Shown: one piece after another, positions 1 through 14,234 of the stretch
How positions within the stretch are numbered: the first letter of the stretch is position 1
How the letters are laid out: every line of letters starts with the position of its first letter
Assembly (NCBI RefSeq): GCF_021155765.1
Contig: NC_060107.1
Coordinates: forward strand, 5,194,501 to 5,258,500
Reading direction: 5' to 3'
Source: Diprion similis
Lineage: Eukaryota; Arthropoda; Insecta; Hymenoptera; Diprionidae
DNA length: 64,000 bases
Notes under the pieces: model-generated
Seen by the model: the letters and a program-made list of their open reading frames with translations, nothing else
The model's database searches: none
What the model was told of the DNA's origin: nothing
Position numbers and translations under genes: made by a program

Positions 1-308
1 CGGATTTGATTTGTTTTAGTCCCATAAACTAAAGAAAAAAACTTTAATAAGGATGATTATTTTATATCTGAATAAGATTAGGATTCTTGAGATGAATTTT
101 CACGCACAGGTATAGTTACATTATATTATTATACACGCGTAGGTACGTAGGTACGTCATAGACTGTTATAATAGTAGGTACATACAAGCAGGCTAACTAT
201 GAGATGAATCTTTGGACCGCGAGTTGTTTATTCTATTATTTAATTGGCTACACGCGCTTTCGAGTGGTTTATCCGTCTATCTTTACGTCTCTCCGCGTTT
301 CGATGATA

Positions 309-328
309 CATATATATATATATATATA
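309..328. repeat. (TA)n microsatellite
   Basis: Uninterrupted TA dinucleotides of about 20 bases. Confidence 0.9.
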
Positions 329-448
329 GAGGGATTATTTACGCTCCGGGATCTTCCTGACAAACTCTTAGTTTTCTGGCTATATTTAAAACCTTGAAGC
401 TTGAATGCAGCGCGATGCCAAGCTACGCGACGCCTTCTCCTATGGAAT

Positions 449-451
<3 letters not shown>

Positions 452-482
<31 letters not shown>
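452..482. repeat. (AT)n microsatellite
   Basis: About 30 bases of pure AT dinucleotide within AT-rich DNA. Confidence 0.9.
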
Positions 483-492
<10 letters not shown>

Positions 493-1898
493 ATATAATG
501 TTGCGTCATTCTCGCCATCGCGAGTGTGATGATGATTATGATGATAATGATAACACGCGAAGGGGTGCTAAAGCGACGGAAATTAAAAATACAAGTAGAA
601 GGAAAAGAAAAGAAAAAGAAAACTCCAACCGGGTGAAGTCGTTGATTGATAATTGATGTAAAAAAATTTTATTCGTTCAATTTGATTTTTTTTTTTTTTT
701 TTTTTTCAATTCATCGTTGTTTTATTATTAACCACATGTAACATGTCTACCCGCATAATCGTTTCTCTTGCATCTAAATAACTTATTATGAAAAAGAACG
801 CGTTGCTGAGAATTTCGTGTCGTCTCGAAAGTGTATAAAAAAAAAAAAATAAAAAAAAAAAAACATACGTGTTTTGAGGACGAATCGTCAAATCACCGTC
901 TGAATGAAGAATGAAAAAAAAAATATATATGAGGAAACGAAGGAGGACTGTTTTTATAAATTTCCAGCAATCTTATGTCAGCCAATGATGGTTAAGGTAG
1001 ATTGTTACGAATAAAACGAGGCATTCCTATATACTGTGTAACAGAAATGAATTCAAGTCGTATCGAATATAACTCAGAGTAATTAAATATGTGGAACAAT
1101 TTGAAAAAAGATCGTACAATTAAAACGTTTCGAATTATTTATATCTGGTGCTTTTTTTTAAATTTATTTATTAATTTATTTTCTTTTTATCGAATCTTTC
1201 ATTATAATATAATTACTTACGAAAATCTTTTTTATTTATTCTGCGTGCGTTAACTATAATTTTGTAAAAAAAAAATTTCAAGCGATCTCTGAAAATCTCG
1301 ATGATGCATCAAATGCGTTGAAAAAAAATGAAAATGGGATTAAAAAAAACCACCAGATTTTATTTATTTTGAACGTTCCAATCGATTTTCGAGGTTTCTC
1401 AGCTCTCAAGTTCGTTGACTTTTTCGCATTCGAGACGCGACGTCTGTTGCAAAAAACCAAAACGAAAAACTACGAAAAATTAAATAGAAAAAGAAACGAA
1501 AAAAAATTTTATTCACACCAAAGGCGATCTGGTCCGAGTTTCATTACATGTATTACTTACTTAGAGGTAATAAGAGAGACTCGAGGAGGTATCGGAATCT
1601 GCGTCTCACGTTCGAGTGGAGAGAGGCACGTACGTATTTCTTGTGTATGTGTGGAAATTTGCATACCTACGTAGATTTCAATCACCTCGCGTTGACGTCA
1701 CTGTTATAATAACCGAGAAGAAATACCTTGATAGGCGTTGTACGTAGGCATATCACTATAATATCTTATTTTAGTCGACAAACGTATATATGCGACACGA
1801 TTAGCATGCGAACGTTGTTTTTTTTTTCCTTTTTTTATCTTTCTTTTGGAAGCCGATATACCCGCATCTCCTTATCTCGACAGCTCGTAGAATAACGT

Positions 1899-1928
1899 CT
1901 CCTCCGCCTCCTCCTCCTCCTCCTCCTC
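1899..1928. repeat. (CTC)n trinucleotide repeat
   Basis: About ten CTC/CCT units with one imperfect CCG unit. Confidence 0.85.
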
Positions 1929-2648
1929 TTCGAACTGTTAGGTTTCGTTCTCTCGCATTTATAAATGTCTTAATCATCTTTTTCTCGTTTTTTCCATTTC
2001 TCAAGCTTGAAGGCCATTGAAATCAGACTTTTTAAAACACGTTTTATACAGTAGAGAATCCAAAAAAGTTTTAGCAAAATGATAGACAAGTTATAAAATT
2101 TTTATTCAAGTACATATCTTGTCTTGTCAGAATTGTTTCGATAAAAATTTGTAAAATTTCTTTTTTCTGTCGTTAATCGGTTTACCTCAATATATGAATA
2201 TATACGAAGTCAAGAAATAGGAATAAATTGGAAAATCAAATTCGGATCCGGATATTCCAAGGAAACGAAATATTATTTAATTCAAAACATATTTTCCTCC
2301 ATTTCGAACAAATTTTGAAAGAAAAACAAAAATAAATCAAACGAGGTCTCTTCGCAAAGTTTAAAAAAGTTTCCTACAACCAGCGTTGTATATATATATA
2401 TATATATACATGTGTAGGTGTATGTATGGACGTATTTATCAAGGTGCGACGGCATGTTCGGATAATTGATTTTCCGAGGACCATGACGAGGTTCGGTGAA
2501 AATATCACTCGGCGAACTCTACAACCTGATTGTTTCTGCGTTCAATTAGGGATAGAAAGTCAATGGGAAATACGTGTTTCGGCCAACCCAAATACGTCGA
2601 CAACTACGTCCTCTCGTTGTCAGTGAACGTTTCACCTGTAACGCAAAT

Positions 2649-2660
2649 GGGGGGGGGGGG
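2649..2660. repeat. Poly-G run of 12 bases
   Basis: Twelve consecutive G, unusual in this AT-rich context. It lies just before the TTCCGA-rich block. Confidence 0.9.
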
Positions 2661-2975
2661 TCGAATTTGAAAAGTTCCCCGAATTATTTTGTGGCGAAAC
2701 TTGAAGTAAGGAAATGACAATTTTGCGAAACAACAAAGTTTCGAATCGTCGAAAAGTCGGTGGATCAAAGTTCCGAAATGCAAGATACCGAAAATTGAAG
2801 TTCCGATAAAGCGAAATTCCGAAAAATAATTTTTCGATGGAGTAAAATTCCGAAAGTTGAAATATAATCACAAATTTTGCACTTTCGGAACGTCGATGTT
2901 TCGTCAAAGTTAGATTTCTTCCAAAATATTCAAAATTCGCCGTTTTCGGAACTTTTCAGATTCGGAATTTCAACA
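2660..2975. repeat. Degenerate TTCCGA/TCGGAA-rich block
   Basis: At least four TTCCGA and three TCGGAA motifs, with related CCGAA words, recur irregularly in about 310 bases. The forward form clusters on the left and the reverse form on the right. There is no clear period and no coding potential. Confidence 0.5.
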
Positions 2976-3966
2976 TCACCCCACGCAAATGACAATCGAC
3001 CTTTGAGCAAAAACTGTTGCAATACGAGGCTCGCCAAAGAGTAGCAAAGAGGCATCATCAGCTGAGAAAATCGTTGAATGGAATTCAGGCCAGAAACCAA
3101 ACATGTGTAACAAACACATCCGCAAATGCGACACGAGCATTACGAGATTGGCGCGATTAGCTAATGCGAAATCGAAACGTATATCTATCGAAGTATGTAC
3201 ACCCAACGTGAAAGCTGACGATCTTTTCTTCGTCATTGCACGTTAGCAAATTCTTGTTCAAATATTCTTAGCATTTTTATTTGTTTTCTTTCTTTGCTTG
3301 TTACTTTTTTACTTTACTTTTCGATAGTTTCTTGCTTGCTCAAGATTTTTCATCCGTGGTTTAGGAAGTCTCTCATGGGTTTGGAGAAAATTAAAATCCT
3401 CGATTAGCCAGGCCTCGTGCAATTCGATCATCCGTCTAAATTCTCTCTCTGCTGGAAGAGTGTAAACGTCGTTTTTTCTCTCTTGGTTCTTGCAATTAAC
3501 ATCGAGTTTCAATTTTCTATTTCTCAAACTCACGGATTTCCTTGTGCGAATGTAAAGATTAAACAGTGAAAACCTTATAAAATTCGCTTTCAAGACTAAC
3601 TTTTAAAAATATTTAGACCTTAAAGTTGACCGAAATAAAGACTCAGACCTTATATTATATATCAAGATTGGCTGTGAAAAAATGAAAACGCCCTGCACGG
3701 TCTTTCGATAATTCGACTCGTTATCCTTATCGACGAGTATATAAGGTGCGAGTTGTACACAAGGTGCAGGGACACGCAATGCATACTTCCCATCGACGTT
3801 TGGACTCCTCGCGAAGTGACGTAATTCACCGCAAGCTGTATTACACTCGCCATATGTAATAATCGCTAATTGTGTAAGTGCTCCGTTGACACAGATAAGC
3901 ATCGTCGAGGAGAGGTGCCTCACTTACATCTCTCACATCGTCGTCAGTCGCGCGGGTCTTCGAGTC

Positions 3967-4020
3967 CTTATTCTTATTCTTATTCTTATTCTTATTTTTA
4001 TATTCTTATATTCTTATTCT
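3967..4020. repeat. (TTATTC)n imperfect hexamer repeat
   Basis: About eight TTATTC-like units with some TTTTTA and TATTC variants. Confidence 0.85.
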
Positions 4021-7000
4021 CGCTAATCTTTCGTAGACACAACGCGCCTTCCTTTACAAGTATAATATTAGCCATGGGTGCCATTATTAGTCGTGGTGGG
4101 TGCAGGTAACGAGTTACGGATACCTGATTACGACCATCGATTGCGGCTATCAGTATTTTTTTTTTTTTTTCACATTTTGTCACCAATTTTATCAATACAT
4201 ATATATAATATCAACCGGCAAATCGTTGCAATAAAATATACTGGATATAAAAATATACCGCTGTTCTATACCTCTTGCAATAAAAAATAATTGCTATATA
4301 ACCGCTAGTCGAATACGCGCTTTTGAGTAAAAAGTAAACCAACGTCCTCGATAGAATTATAGGAAAAAAAAAAAAAAAATAAATAAATAATTATCGAAAC
4401 GATGTAAAAATTGTAGAATGTTTATATATCGCAAAACTATAATTGTATCGATTTTTCGCGTTAAATCTGCGTACTTTTCTGTTTAATTGGTACGTGGAAA
4501 ATAGTTGGTTAATTATTTATGTATGTAAATACAGTTGGAATTTGATTTGACAAAAAAAAAAAAAAAAAGAACAGAAAAGTAATTGTTTCAATACTTAATT
4601 TGAATTACGATCTAACCAGAAAATGATATACTTACTATACGGGTGTCTAATTATAAGTATAACCTTGCGAAGAGAATTTAAAAAATGTCCTAATTTTTGG
4701 TTGAAAATAAAACACGAGGTTTCTCCACTCGCTCAGGGAATTTATACCGCTGAATTCGGCAGCATGAGAAATTACGCAAAACGTGATTTACCTACATTGG
4801 AAATTTTTGTTGAATTGAGGACTATGCGGGTGACCCGCGTGAATCTGACAAACGCAGAATGTAATTTCGCAACACTGGGTGGAAATTTATTGTCATACGT
4901 ATATACGTACAGGTGTTGAGAGGCTAGAAAATATCGGAGGAAAACTTAGCGTGAAACTTTCTACAAATTCGATCGATAATCACCTACATAGGTTTGCAAC
5001 CAGAAAAGTATACACATTTTTTATAATGCTTCTTACGGAGTTTAACTCACTGAAACTGAAAAATATACTCAAAAATTTACATCAACTTGGGTTTTTTCTT
5101 CAACTCGTGTTTGTGGTTTCATTTATAGAACGAAACTCTTGATTCTAAAATGATCGTATGCAAAAGTGATCTCTTAATTTCATTGTGAAGAGGAAAATGT
5201 TTCGTAGGGAAAAAGAATGCAGGTGGAATGTTAAGTACATTTCATGAAGAAATTGTTTGCTTAATTTTATAAGAAATATTGTTTAACTCGTTGTAACGAA
5301 ATTGTGGTGTTTGCATTATTGTATTCCTTTTTTTTTTTTTTGTTTTTTTTTTTTACTATCCAAACACCTTGTATTTTGGAAAAATACTTTACGCGATGGA
5401 GGGTAATGGAATTCACTTTTGGATTCGGTACACTCGAAAACACAGTATTTACCAAAAACATTCACGCAGCTGAAACAATTGAAATATTTTTTTGCAGACC
5501 TGTGTTTTATACCTTCACAACGATCTTACTGTATCCACTATTACATGTATATAGAAACATACATCCGTACGTAAATTCATATCATGTATGACTGCGGTAA
5601 TTTAGTTTCTCTCGGAGATATTAAGATATTAGAAAATTAGTGCGTGGCTGGCTGCGGTTGCCTTTAATCCAAACCGCATGCTTTGCCATTCCAGAGGAGA
5701 AGAAAGAAAAGTCACTGCACCTTTGACTCTCTCTTTCTATCTCTTTCTCCCTGTTAGCATGTATTTACTATACTCTATATGTATTTTCAGACATGACTCA
5801 ACTCCCTTTTCGGTCTGTTTCACTTATTATACACCTTAATTTATCCTGCGAGCTACGGTGCAGATTTTCACCCGGTACTAAAATAACTCGAGGAATGTGA
5901 CGCTGGTTTTGAACCAGCAGATCGTTAATCAGAAATCGGTACGCGATTAGTTCGATAAAAATTTAAGCAACTGGCTTGTTTTATCACGGTAAAACGACTT
6001 TATTTCGTCAGAGTGAATTGTTTATATAAAAAAAAAAAAAAAAAAATGCTTTTCTCGATAAAGCTGGTTGGAAAAAACATTTAGAATTGTTAACTAACCT
6101 CATCGAACGACAACACCTCGAATGAATTTAAACACACTAGGTGCAAAATAACTTGATTACGTTTGATCCTAAAAGAAAAAAATTTATCCTCAACGTTCAG
6201 TCACGATTGACGAGAAACAGTAAATCAAGTTCACTTCTCACCGTCATTTTACTTCAGAGACCAGATAAAACGACAATTAGTAGTCAGACGACTGTACCTA
6301 TCATGTATATAAATAATATAAAGCCGGTTGATCATCAGTCCGTAAGGAATAAGAAGTATAAAACCAGTTCTCGACTTGCGGGGACAATCCAAGCCCGTGA
6401 CTATAGGTATAATAAAACCCGCCTCTTGTTGTTTCACGATTTACAACGTTTTTTCTCTCCATTTATATCGCCTCACGATTTACTCGGATCGATTCAAAAG
6501 CGAAACTGAAAGGCTTGGAACAAACATCAAGGCTGTTTAGAGAGGAAAATGGAATTTGGTATGAAATCGATGAATGTCGTTTGTAGGTACAATTAAATAA
6601 TAAGTGGGACGACAATGAACGTCGCTTCTTTGTCACACAGTCGAACTTACAATTAAATCAAGTCGATCAACAAAACGAAGAGTATCGATCCCGGAAGTGA
6701 GCGACGGTATTATTAGACCTTGGGTTGCGAGGAAAATTATATTAGAGGATTACGAATGTGCGAGGTTAAGAAAATCACAACCGATGCATACGACTGACTC
6801 CGTTTGAACAGCATCCGTGTGGGATTCGAACGAGATTCAAGAACCGGCGCCTTTCCATCACTCCGGATTGCGCAACCATCCATGGAATGCCGGTCGAGAT
6901 CCCATGACGCCGTTCGCTAGCTCGCTCTTCTAGTCGTGTTCTATAGGCTATCCTATTTTTCTATTTCTTCCTAGTATCGCCGTGCGTGGAACCCAGGCTT

Positions 7001-8097
7001 TCTGGTCGTAACGACAAATTGAATCACTCTTACTCTCGTACTGGAATCGCTGCTCTTCTTTTTCCCTTCTTCTTTCTACTTTTGTTGTTGGTGAATCGAC
7101 TATACTTGCACCATCAGCCTTTGCATACGTGTTAATTATTCTCAACGTCGGATGATCGACGCTGTAATTCATGCACGCATCTGGACCATAACCGTGACCA
7201 TAATCGTCGCCATGAAATCGGCATCTGGCTCTCGAAGTTGTTTTTTAAATCGTCGACCGCATTATTTTCCACGTGGCCGATGATCGAGAGGCTCGGATAT
7301 TCGCTAATTGCAACGTCTATGTTGATATTCGCCTTGAAATATATATGGGGCATTCCATGCCATTTTGACAGAAAGTTTTTTTTTTTTTTTTTTTTCATCC
7401 TTTTCTATCCTATGAAAAACGTTTCTCAAAATTTTTTTTACAATTTTTTATTACCCAACCCAAAAAAAAATCTGTCAATTTTTTTATGAAATAGCTATAA
7501 CCTTTTCAAAATATCACTTATCGGGACGTTTTTTTCTTTTGTAAATTTTTACTTTAAAATGTACATATCTTTTGAAAAATAATAGGGGGTCGGGTTCGAA
7601 AGTAGTCGATTTTCACGTGGAATGCACCATATATATGGACACACAGTGTAACGAGTCTTGTCTTGTGCCGATAATGGACAGTGTCTCGGGGCTTCGACCT
7701 TGATTGGAGGCGTTTTTAAGGCGTTGTTTACGTTGCCATTGGTTTTTGGACCTAGTCTATAGTAACAAAAAATAAACAACCAGATCCGTGGATCCGTGAA
7801 AGGTTTGCGGGCGGGTAATGAATATTTTATTATACGTATATACTTACGTAGGCGAGCGATGTATCCTGGGTGATTTATGCAGCTGGGATTATGTAACAAC
7901 GATCACAACTGAGACGACGCGAAATATTCAAATAATACTTACTCCTGCTAACGAGATAATGTAGTCGATAACTTTGTTATTTAGATTACCGAGCGTGTGT
8001 TATACGCAACGAGAGCTTTTGTCACTTGATTTTCTTTTTCTTTATTGGACGTTTTTATACGTTGCTACATACCTACGTCACGCCAAGTTCGTATAAT

Positions 8098-8098
<1 letters not shown>

Positions 8099-8126
<28 letters not shown>
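8099..8126. repeat. (CA)n microsatellite
   Basis: About 13 CA dinucleotides. Confidence 0.92.
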
Positions 8127-8129
<3 letters not shown>

Positions 8130-8289
8130 GCTGCATGTTTTATCTTATTCGACTGTTCGTCAGATAATTCACTTCTGTTTCGAATGTCGAGAGTTAATCA
8201 ATTCCATTGGGTAAAATTAAGTGTAATCTCATATTGCAACTTATGTATGTACATGTAACGAGATAAAAATGCCCAGGATTCTGTAATCG

Positions 8290-8890
8290 AAGCATTAACC
8301 TAAAATGGCTTGAAATAACTTGGTATTTATCTGAAATCACTTAGAACAACTTGCCATTCTGCATCTGAAAAGACTTAAAATTCATCTCAACTGCTTCAAA
8401 TAATTTGGCCTTCGCCTAAAATTACTTGAAATCACTAGCTATTCATCTGAAAAGACTTGAAATTACTTGGTATTCATCTGAAAAGACTTAAAATTCATCT
8501 CAACTGCTTCAAATAATTTGGCCTTCGCCTAAAATTACTTGAAATCACTTGCTATTCATCTGAAAAGACTTGAAATTACTTGGTATTCATCTGAAAAGAC
8601 TTGAAATTCATCTCAACTGCTTCAAATAATTTGGCCTTCGCCTAAAATTACTTGAAATCACTTGCTATTCATCTGAAAAGACTTGAAATTACTTGGTATT
8701 CATCTGAAAAGACTTGAAATTCATCTCAACCGTTTCAAATAATTTGGCCTTCGCCTAAGATGACTTGAAATAACTTGATATTCATCTGAAAAGACTTGAA
8801 ATCCATCTCAGCCGTTTTAAATGATTTGGCCTTGGCCTAAAATGACTTGAAATAACTTGGCAATAATTTGAAACCACTGAAAATCGTCCT
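8290..8890. repeat. Minisatellite with 113-bp period and shorter internal repeats
   Basis: The block CATCTCAACTGCTTCAAATA starts at 8383, 8496 and 8609 (spacing 113) and in variant form at 8722. A shorter unit follows (start about 8804, spacing 82). Inside each unit the words ACTTGAAAT and ATTCATCTGAAAAGACTTGA recur, so the long unit is itself built from shorter repeats of roughly 30 bases. The flanks decay on both sides. Confidence 0.9.
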
Positions 8891-9187
8891 CAATCCTTGA
8901 CTCGGACTTGTGCAGGATGATGAATAGCTCTTCAGTAAATGATCTGCCGGTCCCGAAGTAACTCTGTCCGGGCATAATATGAGGTTAGGAAAAAGTGACT
9001 GTATATTCCAAGAGAGTGCGGTCTAGCCTCGCAGGTTACGGCCCGAAAACAAGTCGTTTCTATTCGAATCACGTTTAACCGCTGCACCACCCGCCCCGTT
9101 ACTAAAACATAACCCAACTGTTGGTATAAAAGTCGGCGATGCAGTACGGCGAGGACGAATCGTGACGTTTGAATTAAGAACACGATT

Positions 9188-9222
9188 ACAACAGCAACAG
9201 CCGCAGCAGCAGCAGCAGCAGC
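9188..9222. repeat. CAG/CAA trinucleotide repeat
   Basis: Mixed CAA, CAG and CCG units ending in about six CAGs. No convincing exon surrounds it. Confidence 0.8.
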
Positions 9223-12200
9223 CAAAGCGAATTAAACTTTACAGCCCGAAAAACGATGCGAGAATATTTTACCGGGTATAACAAAACCGGCAATTATTAC
9301 GTATTATTTTCGCATGACCTTGTGATCTTGCGAAAAACGTTATAAATATCTCGTACAATCTGCAATTCAGTCAAAGCTATTGGAAAATCTCCTCATGCCA
9401 ACGTCAGAGGCTGATTGTCGGCGCCATTTTATCACCACATAACCTAAGATTTTCATTTTTATAGAGGTAAATCGTAATTCTTCGGCTTTCAAATTACTCA
9501 TGTCACATAAATTGATGAAATTTAATCAATGATGTACCTGTTGTACCATCCACACGAGAAAAAACATTGTCAACCGTCAGCTGTTAGCCTGGTTGTATTA
9601 GTTTGTTTCTTTTCCACCAGATGACGCATTGCAAAAAGACAATCCCAATAGAGACTAGCAAATTATTACGACCATCGTACGGCGGGTTCACGAACCGTTG
9701 ATGCGGTGCTTTTTCGCATTAAAATTCGCGTCGCACGCCTCACTTCTTACGCAAGAGATAGTTGAGGAAAAAGATATTAAAAAAAAAAGAAGAAAGAAAA
9801 ACGAAAAAAAAAACTTGGTCTTTTTGTTGACGCTTTTTTAGCGGTAATAATGAATTCATCGAAATTTACACACGACTTTGAACGATTCGACGACCTCGCG
9901 ACGACCTCGTCCAGGAAGTTCCGAGGACTCGCGAAAATCAATTCACGCTCGTTATGCGATTGCCAAAATTTGCACAACGTTCGCGCAGCTTTTTTTTATA
10001 CTGATACGCTGATTTCGATGGATTTCTTATGATTAATTCTTTTGTCGTGCTGCATGAAGGATGAGATTTTCTGGTCCTCTGCGTCGATTTGTCATCCCTT
10101 GAAATTCCGGTCACGTGATCTCGACGAGTCCTTCGGGACACGGGATCGTTTTGTATAACCGTGCGTCTCTACACGCAGGTAAACGCTTGTTGAATGTCGA
10201 ATGGGAAAGTTCTACTCCTCGCCGAAAGATCATCGTGCCTAACCGTGAAGAAAATCGGTGAAACGCATTCCGACGCATTTTAAAACATTCCTCCCGCAGC
10301 CTGCCTGTATCGCGTGTATATTTAAGAATGATATTTCTGGCGCTTACAATATCGTTAACGTGTGATGTTTGTATGCTTATAAACTACACTAAACACGCCA
10401 CTCGCGACCGGATAGACCCTTAAAATTAAACAATGCCGCATTCCTTCCGGGGAACTAGACGTCTGCATGGGTATAAAAGGTGCCTGAATCGTTATCGGTG
10501 TAAGATTGACGAAAATAAACTGCTGAAAGAAGCCATTAGTCATAAATAAAGACAAAGACGGACATCAGGATTTCGCTTTTCACCCCTTTATCCTTGTGAT
10601 AGGACAAACCCGATCGTCGACGATTTTTTTTTAAGAAGAGATTCTAGTCATGGTTCATTGCCTATGATAATACGAACACATGAATATTTTTTGACAACTG
10701 GTGTTTTCTTTTTTTACATTTCGGGTGGGGGTTAAAATGTTTGAGAAATGAAAAAAATTGACGATAGAAATTTTCGACAAGAAGCGAAAATCATTCACAC
10801 TTTCGAAACGAGCACATACATAAGATAGATAAATAATCAAACGTTCACAAGAACGTCGAAAAGGAGAAGAAATTGGCTAGAAATATCGAAAGTCAAAGTG
10901 AATGTAACAGAATCGTGAGAAAATATTATATTTCGATTCTGCTCGTTCGAACTTGTTCAATTTTTCGATTTCTCAGCTTTCGAAATTCCGTAAATTACGT
11001 TTGGCATCGTTGAAAATTCAGTACCTAGTATGAACTTTCCACGACGTTTCTATCTTCTTCTTTCGGACCTCCTGTCAATAAAATTATTATCATTTCGATT
11101 TCCTTGCGCTTCATTCCCTACAAAAATTTCCCCGATTCTGTAAATAAACGATGAGTATATAAATGTAAGCAAACGACGACTCGCCCTGTTATTTATTGTA
11201 TGTAATAATAATAGGCGTGGGCGATGATCGACCTACTGAACCAGAATAACCGGCTAGTTTACTGTTGGTTTTTCACTCCCGGCAAAGACAATCGCCATAA
11301 AGCAACGGGCCGGCGACGCGAATTGAATGACGAAAAGTTCTGACATCCATTTGCACTTTAACGCCGTGAATCGACAAGCGATTCTTTCCTGCCAACGACG
11401 ACGATCAGCTTCTTCACGTGAGTTATTCGAAGCACGTTAGGGTGTCAGTGTTTCACGCGTATCCTGTTGGGGCGATTAAACTCCGGGAGAAAACAATTAG
11501 CCTGTTTTTTTTTTAGGACGGGTGGAGGGGAGATCATCTGATATTTTTCATTCAATATACATATACATACATTTTTTTTCCTTTTTTTTGATTTTCGATT
11601 TCTTTTATTTTTTGATATTTTTGTTGGTAACCCTTAAAAGAGCCTTGTTGGTAAATTTTGAGATTTTTTTGATCACCTGTTACGAAAATATCAAATTTTC
11701 AACAAAAAAAATCAAACTATATACCTACACTCACTTTCAATAGTTAGAATTAATATTTAAAACTCAAAAATCTTAATCAAAAAGACTTTGAATATTTAAT
11801 TTTTTTTTTTTGTATTTTTTTTTTTTTTGCAAAGGTCATTTAAAAACAAAGAATTTAAAAAAGAAAACTTCAATTTGAACCATTATTATGAAAGTTATGA
11901 ACAAAAAACGAAACTAAAAAAAATCGATTTTCTTGGGGTACTAAGAAATATTTTAAAAAAATTGAGAAAATCAAAAATAAAAATTTTTATTAGACTAGCA
12001 AGTTAGATTTTACAAGCTAATTGTATCTCGCAGGTATAATTAATAACTTGTTGTTGTTCTCTTAATAGGTTGGTATAGGCGCCAGCAGACAGAAAATTAT
12101 CGCGTCATTGTCTGTATTTTGGAAAAATATCGACGCAGTGTGAAAATTCAAAGACAACACTACAATTATCGTTCCGATATTTGATGCATTCTATTTCTGA

Positions 12201-14217
12201 AAATACAGCAGGAATTTTTCTGCAAGATAAAAATTGGAAAAAATATGAATACAGCGATCAACGAACGAGCGTTAATTAATATATTCACCCACTTTGCTAT
12301 CTTTGAACCCGAGATCTGCACTCAACTGCGACGCGTGTGCGCAAGCTTGTAATTCAATTTGCAAATTTGATCGATCACTTTCAAGTTTCATTTTTCACTG
12401 AAACTAATCTAGTCCGGCTGATTTCCTCCTACCATCGATTTGCATTCGGTCGTTTTTCCTTCTTTCCTTTTCTCCCGCGCTTTGATTTTAATTTATCACC
12501 TCATGTTATGCATTTATTTGTGCAGATAACATATCGACAGAAAATTTTCATCCACATATACCCAATTTCCACGGGACGTTTAAAGGGTATCTACTTTCAC
12601 TTCTCGTCAGCCTCGACGTTTCTCGCGATTAAAACTCGAACCGTTAACCGTCGACAAGACGTGGAAATTCCTCAGGGGTTATGTATATATACTGTTCGAA
12701 ATTTGAAAAGCGGTAAATTTCTACGTCACCGGTTGCTGGAATTTTCGTCCTATTGCTGAAGCTGTAAGCCATTTATCAAGACGTATCAATGACCGATTCT
12801 TATCACCTTTGGTCAATTTTACAGCCTTTAATAATTTTCGAGTTTGATGATCACTTTCACCGTGAACAGCTGACGCGCAGGAAAACTATCTGTAAAGCGG
12901 AAGTTCAAAGAACCCTGGTTTTATTGTAAACTCTGGGGTTTGTAATGCGATAATAATTCCTCGTAACCACGTATAATTAATCAATTTATACCGCGAAAGA
13001 AGAATGGAAAAAATTCTAATTTTTTTTTTTTTTTTTTTAACGTGCTCGGCGTTCCCGCGGAGCTTTAAAAGTTGAGCTTTAAATAATAAGGGCGATTGAA
13101 GGACGCGGGGCAACCTTAGGAATAATAAACCGATAACCAACTGACCTCTCTGCAAAATGCCAAGACTGTAATGCACGAGTTGATATTTTTTTGTTTTCTT
13201 CTCTCTTCCTAGTCTTTAGTTTATTTCTATTTTTTACGGTATCTGGTCGGTTTCTATTTTATTACCAGATTTTTGTCAACTTGACTTTTGTTCGGTACAA
13301 GTTTTGTAATAGATTTTAAACTATATATACATGTATGTATTATTTTTTTTCATCGTCATTTTGCACGCTTCGTAATAACGAAAATGGCACGTTTCTCAGG
13401 CTGCGGACTCTCCAGCTTTGAAATAATGACGAAATTCACCGCGTAACCTAATTGCATACCTCAACTTTATGTATATACCTACGTATATACCTCCGGGTAA
13501 CTATACTTGGTCATGTGCGTTTAAAGTTGAATAAAATTCAACGACGAATCAATGATTCTGTATGTTTGATTTTCATAGCTGTGGGTGATTTGCTCGGAAA
13601 TCCGTTTTTTTTTTTTTTTTACATCGTAGTAAAATTAATTATCACACTTTATTCTACAGTGTCACACACTTGTCTCTTCTTATGTTTTGTCCCAGTTAAT
13701 TTGATAATCATCTAAACCCCCTTTGCTAATAGAATTAATTAGAAAGTCACGCAGCACCGTGACTTGTAAGTTAAATCTGGGCTCTAAACGTGACCCATAA
13801 TTGAATGATTTAATAACCACTCGAGTATAACGTTAGCGAAGAACCGGAACAGCGGTTATAATATTATAATCATTGATGTGATATTATACATCGAAACCAA
13901 GAATTGGCGAAAATCTATCATGCAAGTTTATACCGTTTTTACTCTGTTGATTTGTGACTTAAATTGTTTCATTTGAACACGTAAAATATATCTCCATACC
14001 CATATATGTATAAAACACCATAAAAATTTCTCACTTATTATTAGTCACGAACAGCATGTATTATTTATATATATAGATACACACATACACACACAGATTA
14101 ATTAGTGTAACCGTTTAATTTAGTTTCCTTCTCGCTGCCGCGTCGTCGGTTATTTTTATCTTTCATCTTTTCTTTTACAAAAACGTTATTTTACACGCTT
14201 GGGAAGATAAATTATCT

Positions 14218-14234
14218 ATAATAATAATAATAAT
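14218..14234. repeat. (ATA)n short repeat
   Basis: About five ATA/TAA units. Confidence 0.7.

Noticed and set aside
283..486. Open frames with Ile-Tyr repeats
   Set aside because: Translations of TA microsatellites.
5902..5918. Small inverted repeat CTGGTTTTGAACCAG
   Set aside because: Short hairpin with no gene or partner nearby; expected by chance in 64 kb.
6815..6850. tRNA T-arm (GTTCGAATCC on the minus strand)
   Set aside because: The bases flanking the loop do not pair into a T stem, and no acceptor stem is visible.
9030..9110. tRNA gene or tRNA-derived SINE on the minus strand
   Set aside because: TGGTGCAGCGG fits an A box, but the B-box-like GATTCGAAT lies too close and no cloverleaf can be formed.
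9125..9132. TATAAAAG as a promoter (also 10472-10480)
   Set aside because: No initiator at the right distance and no exon downstream.
12337..12759. 140-codon open frame on the plus strand
   Set aside because: Non-ATG start, no recognisable domain, no good splice context, AT-rich composition like the flanks.
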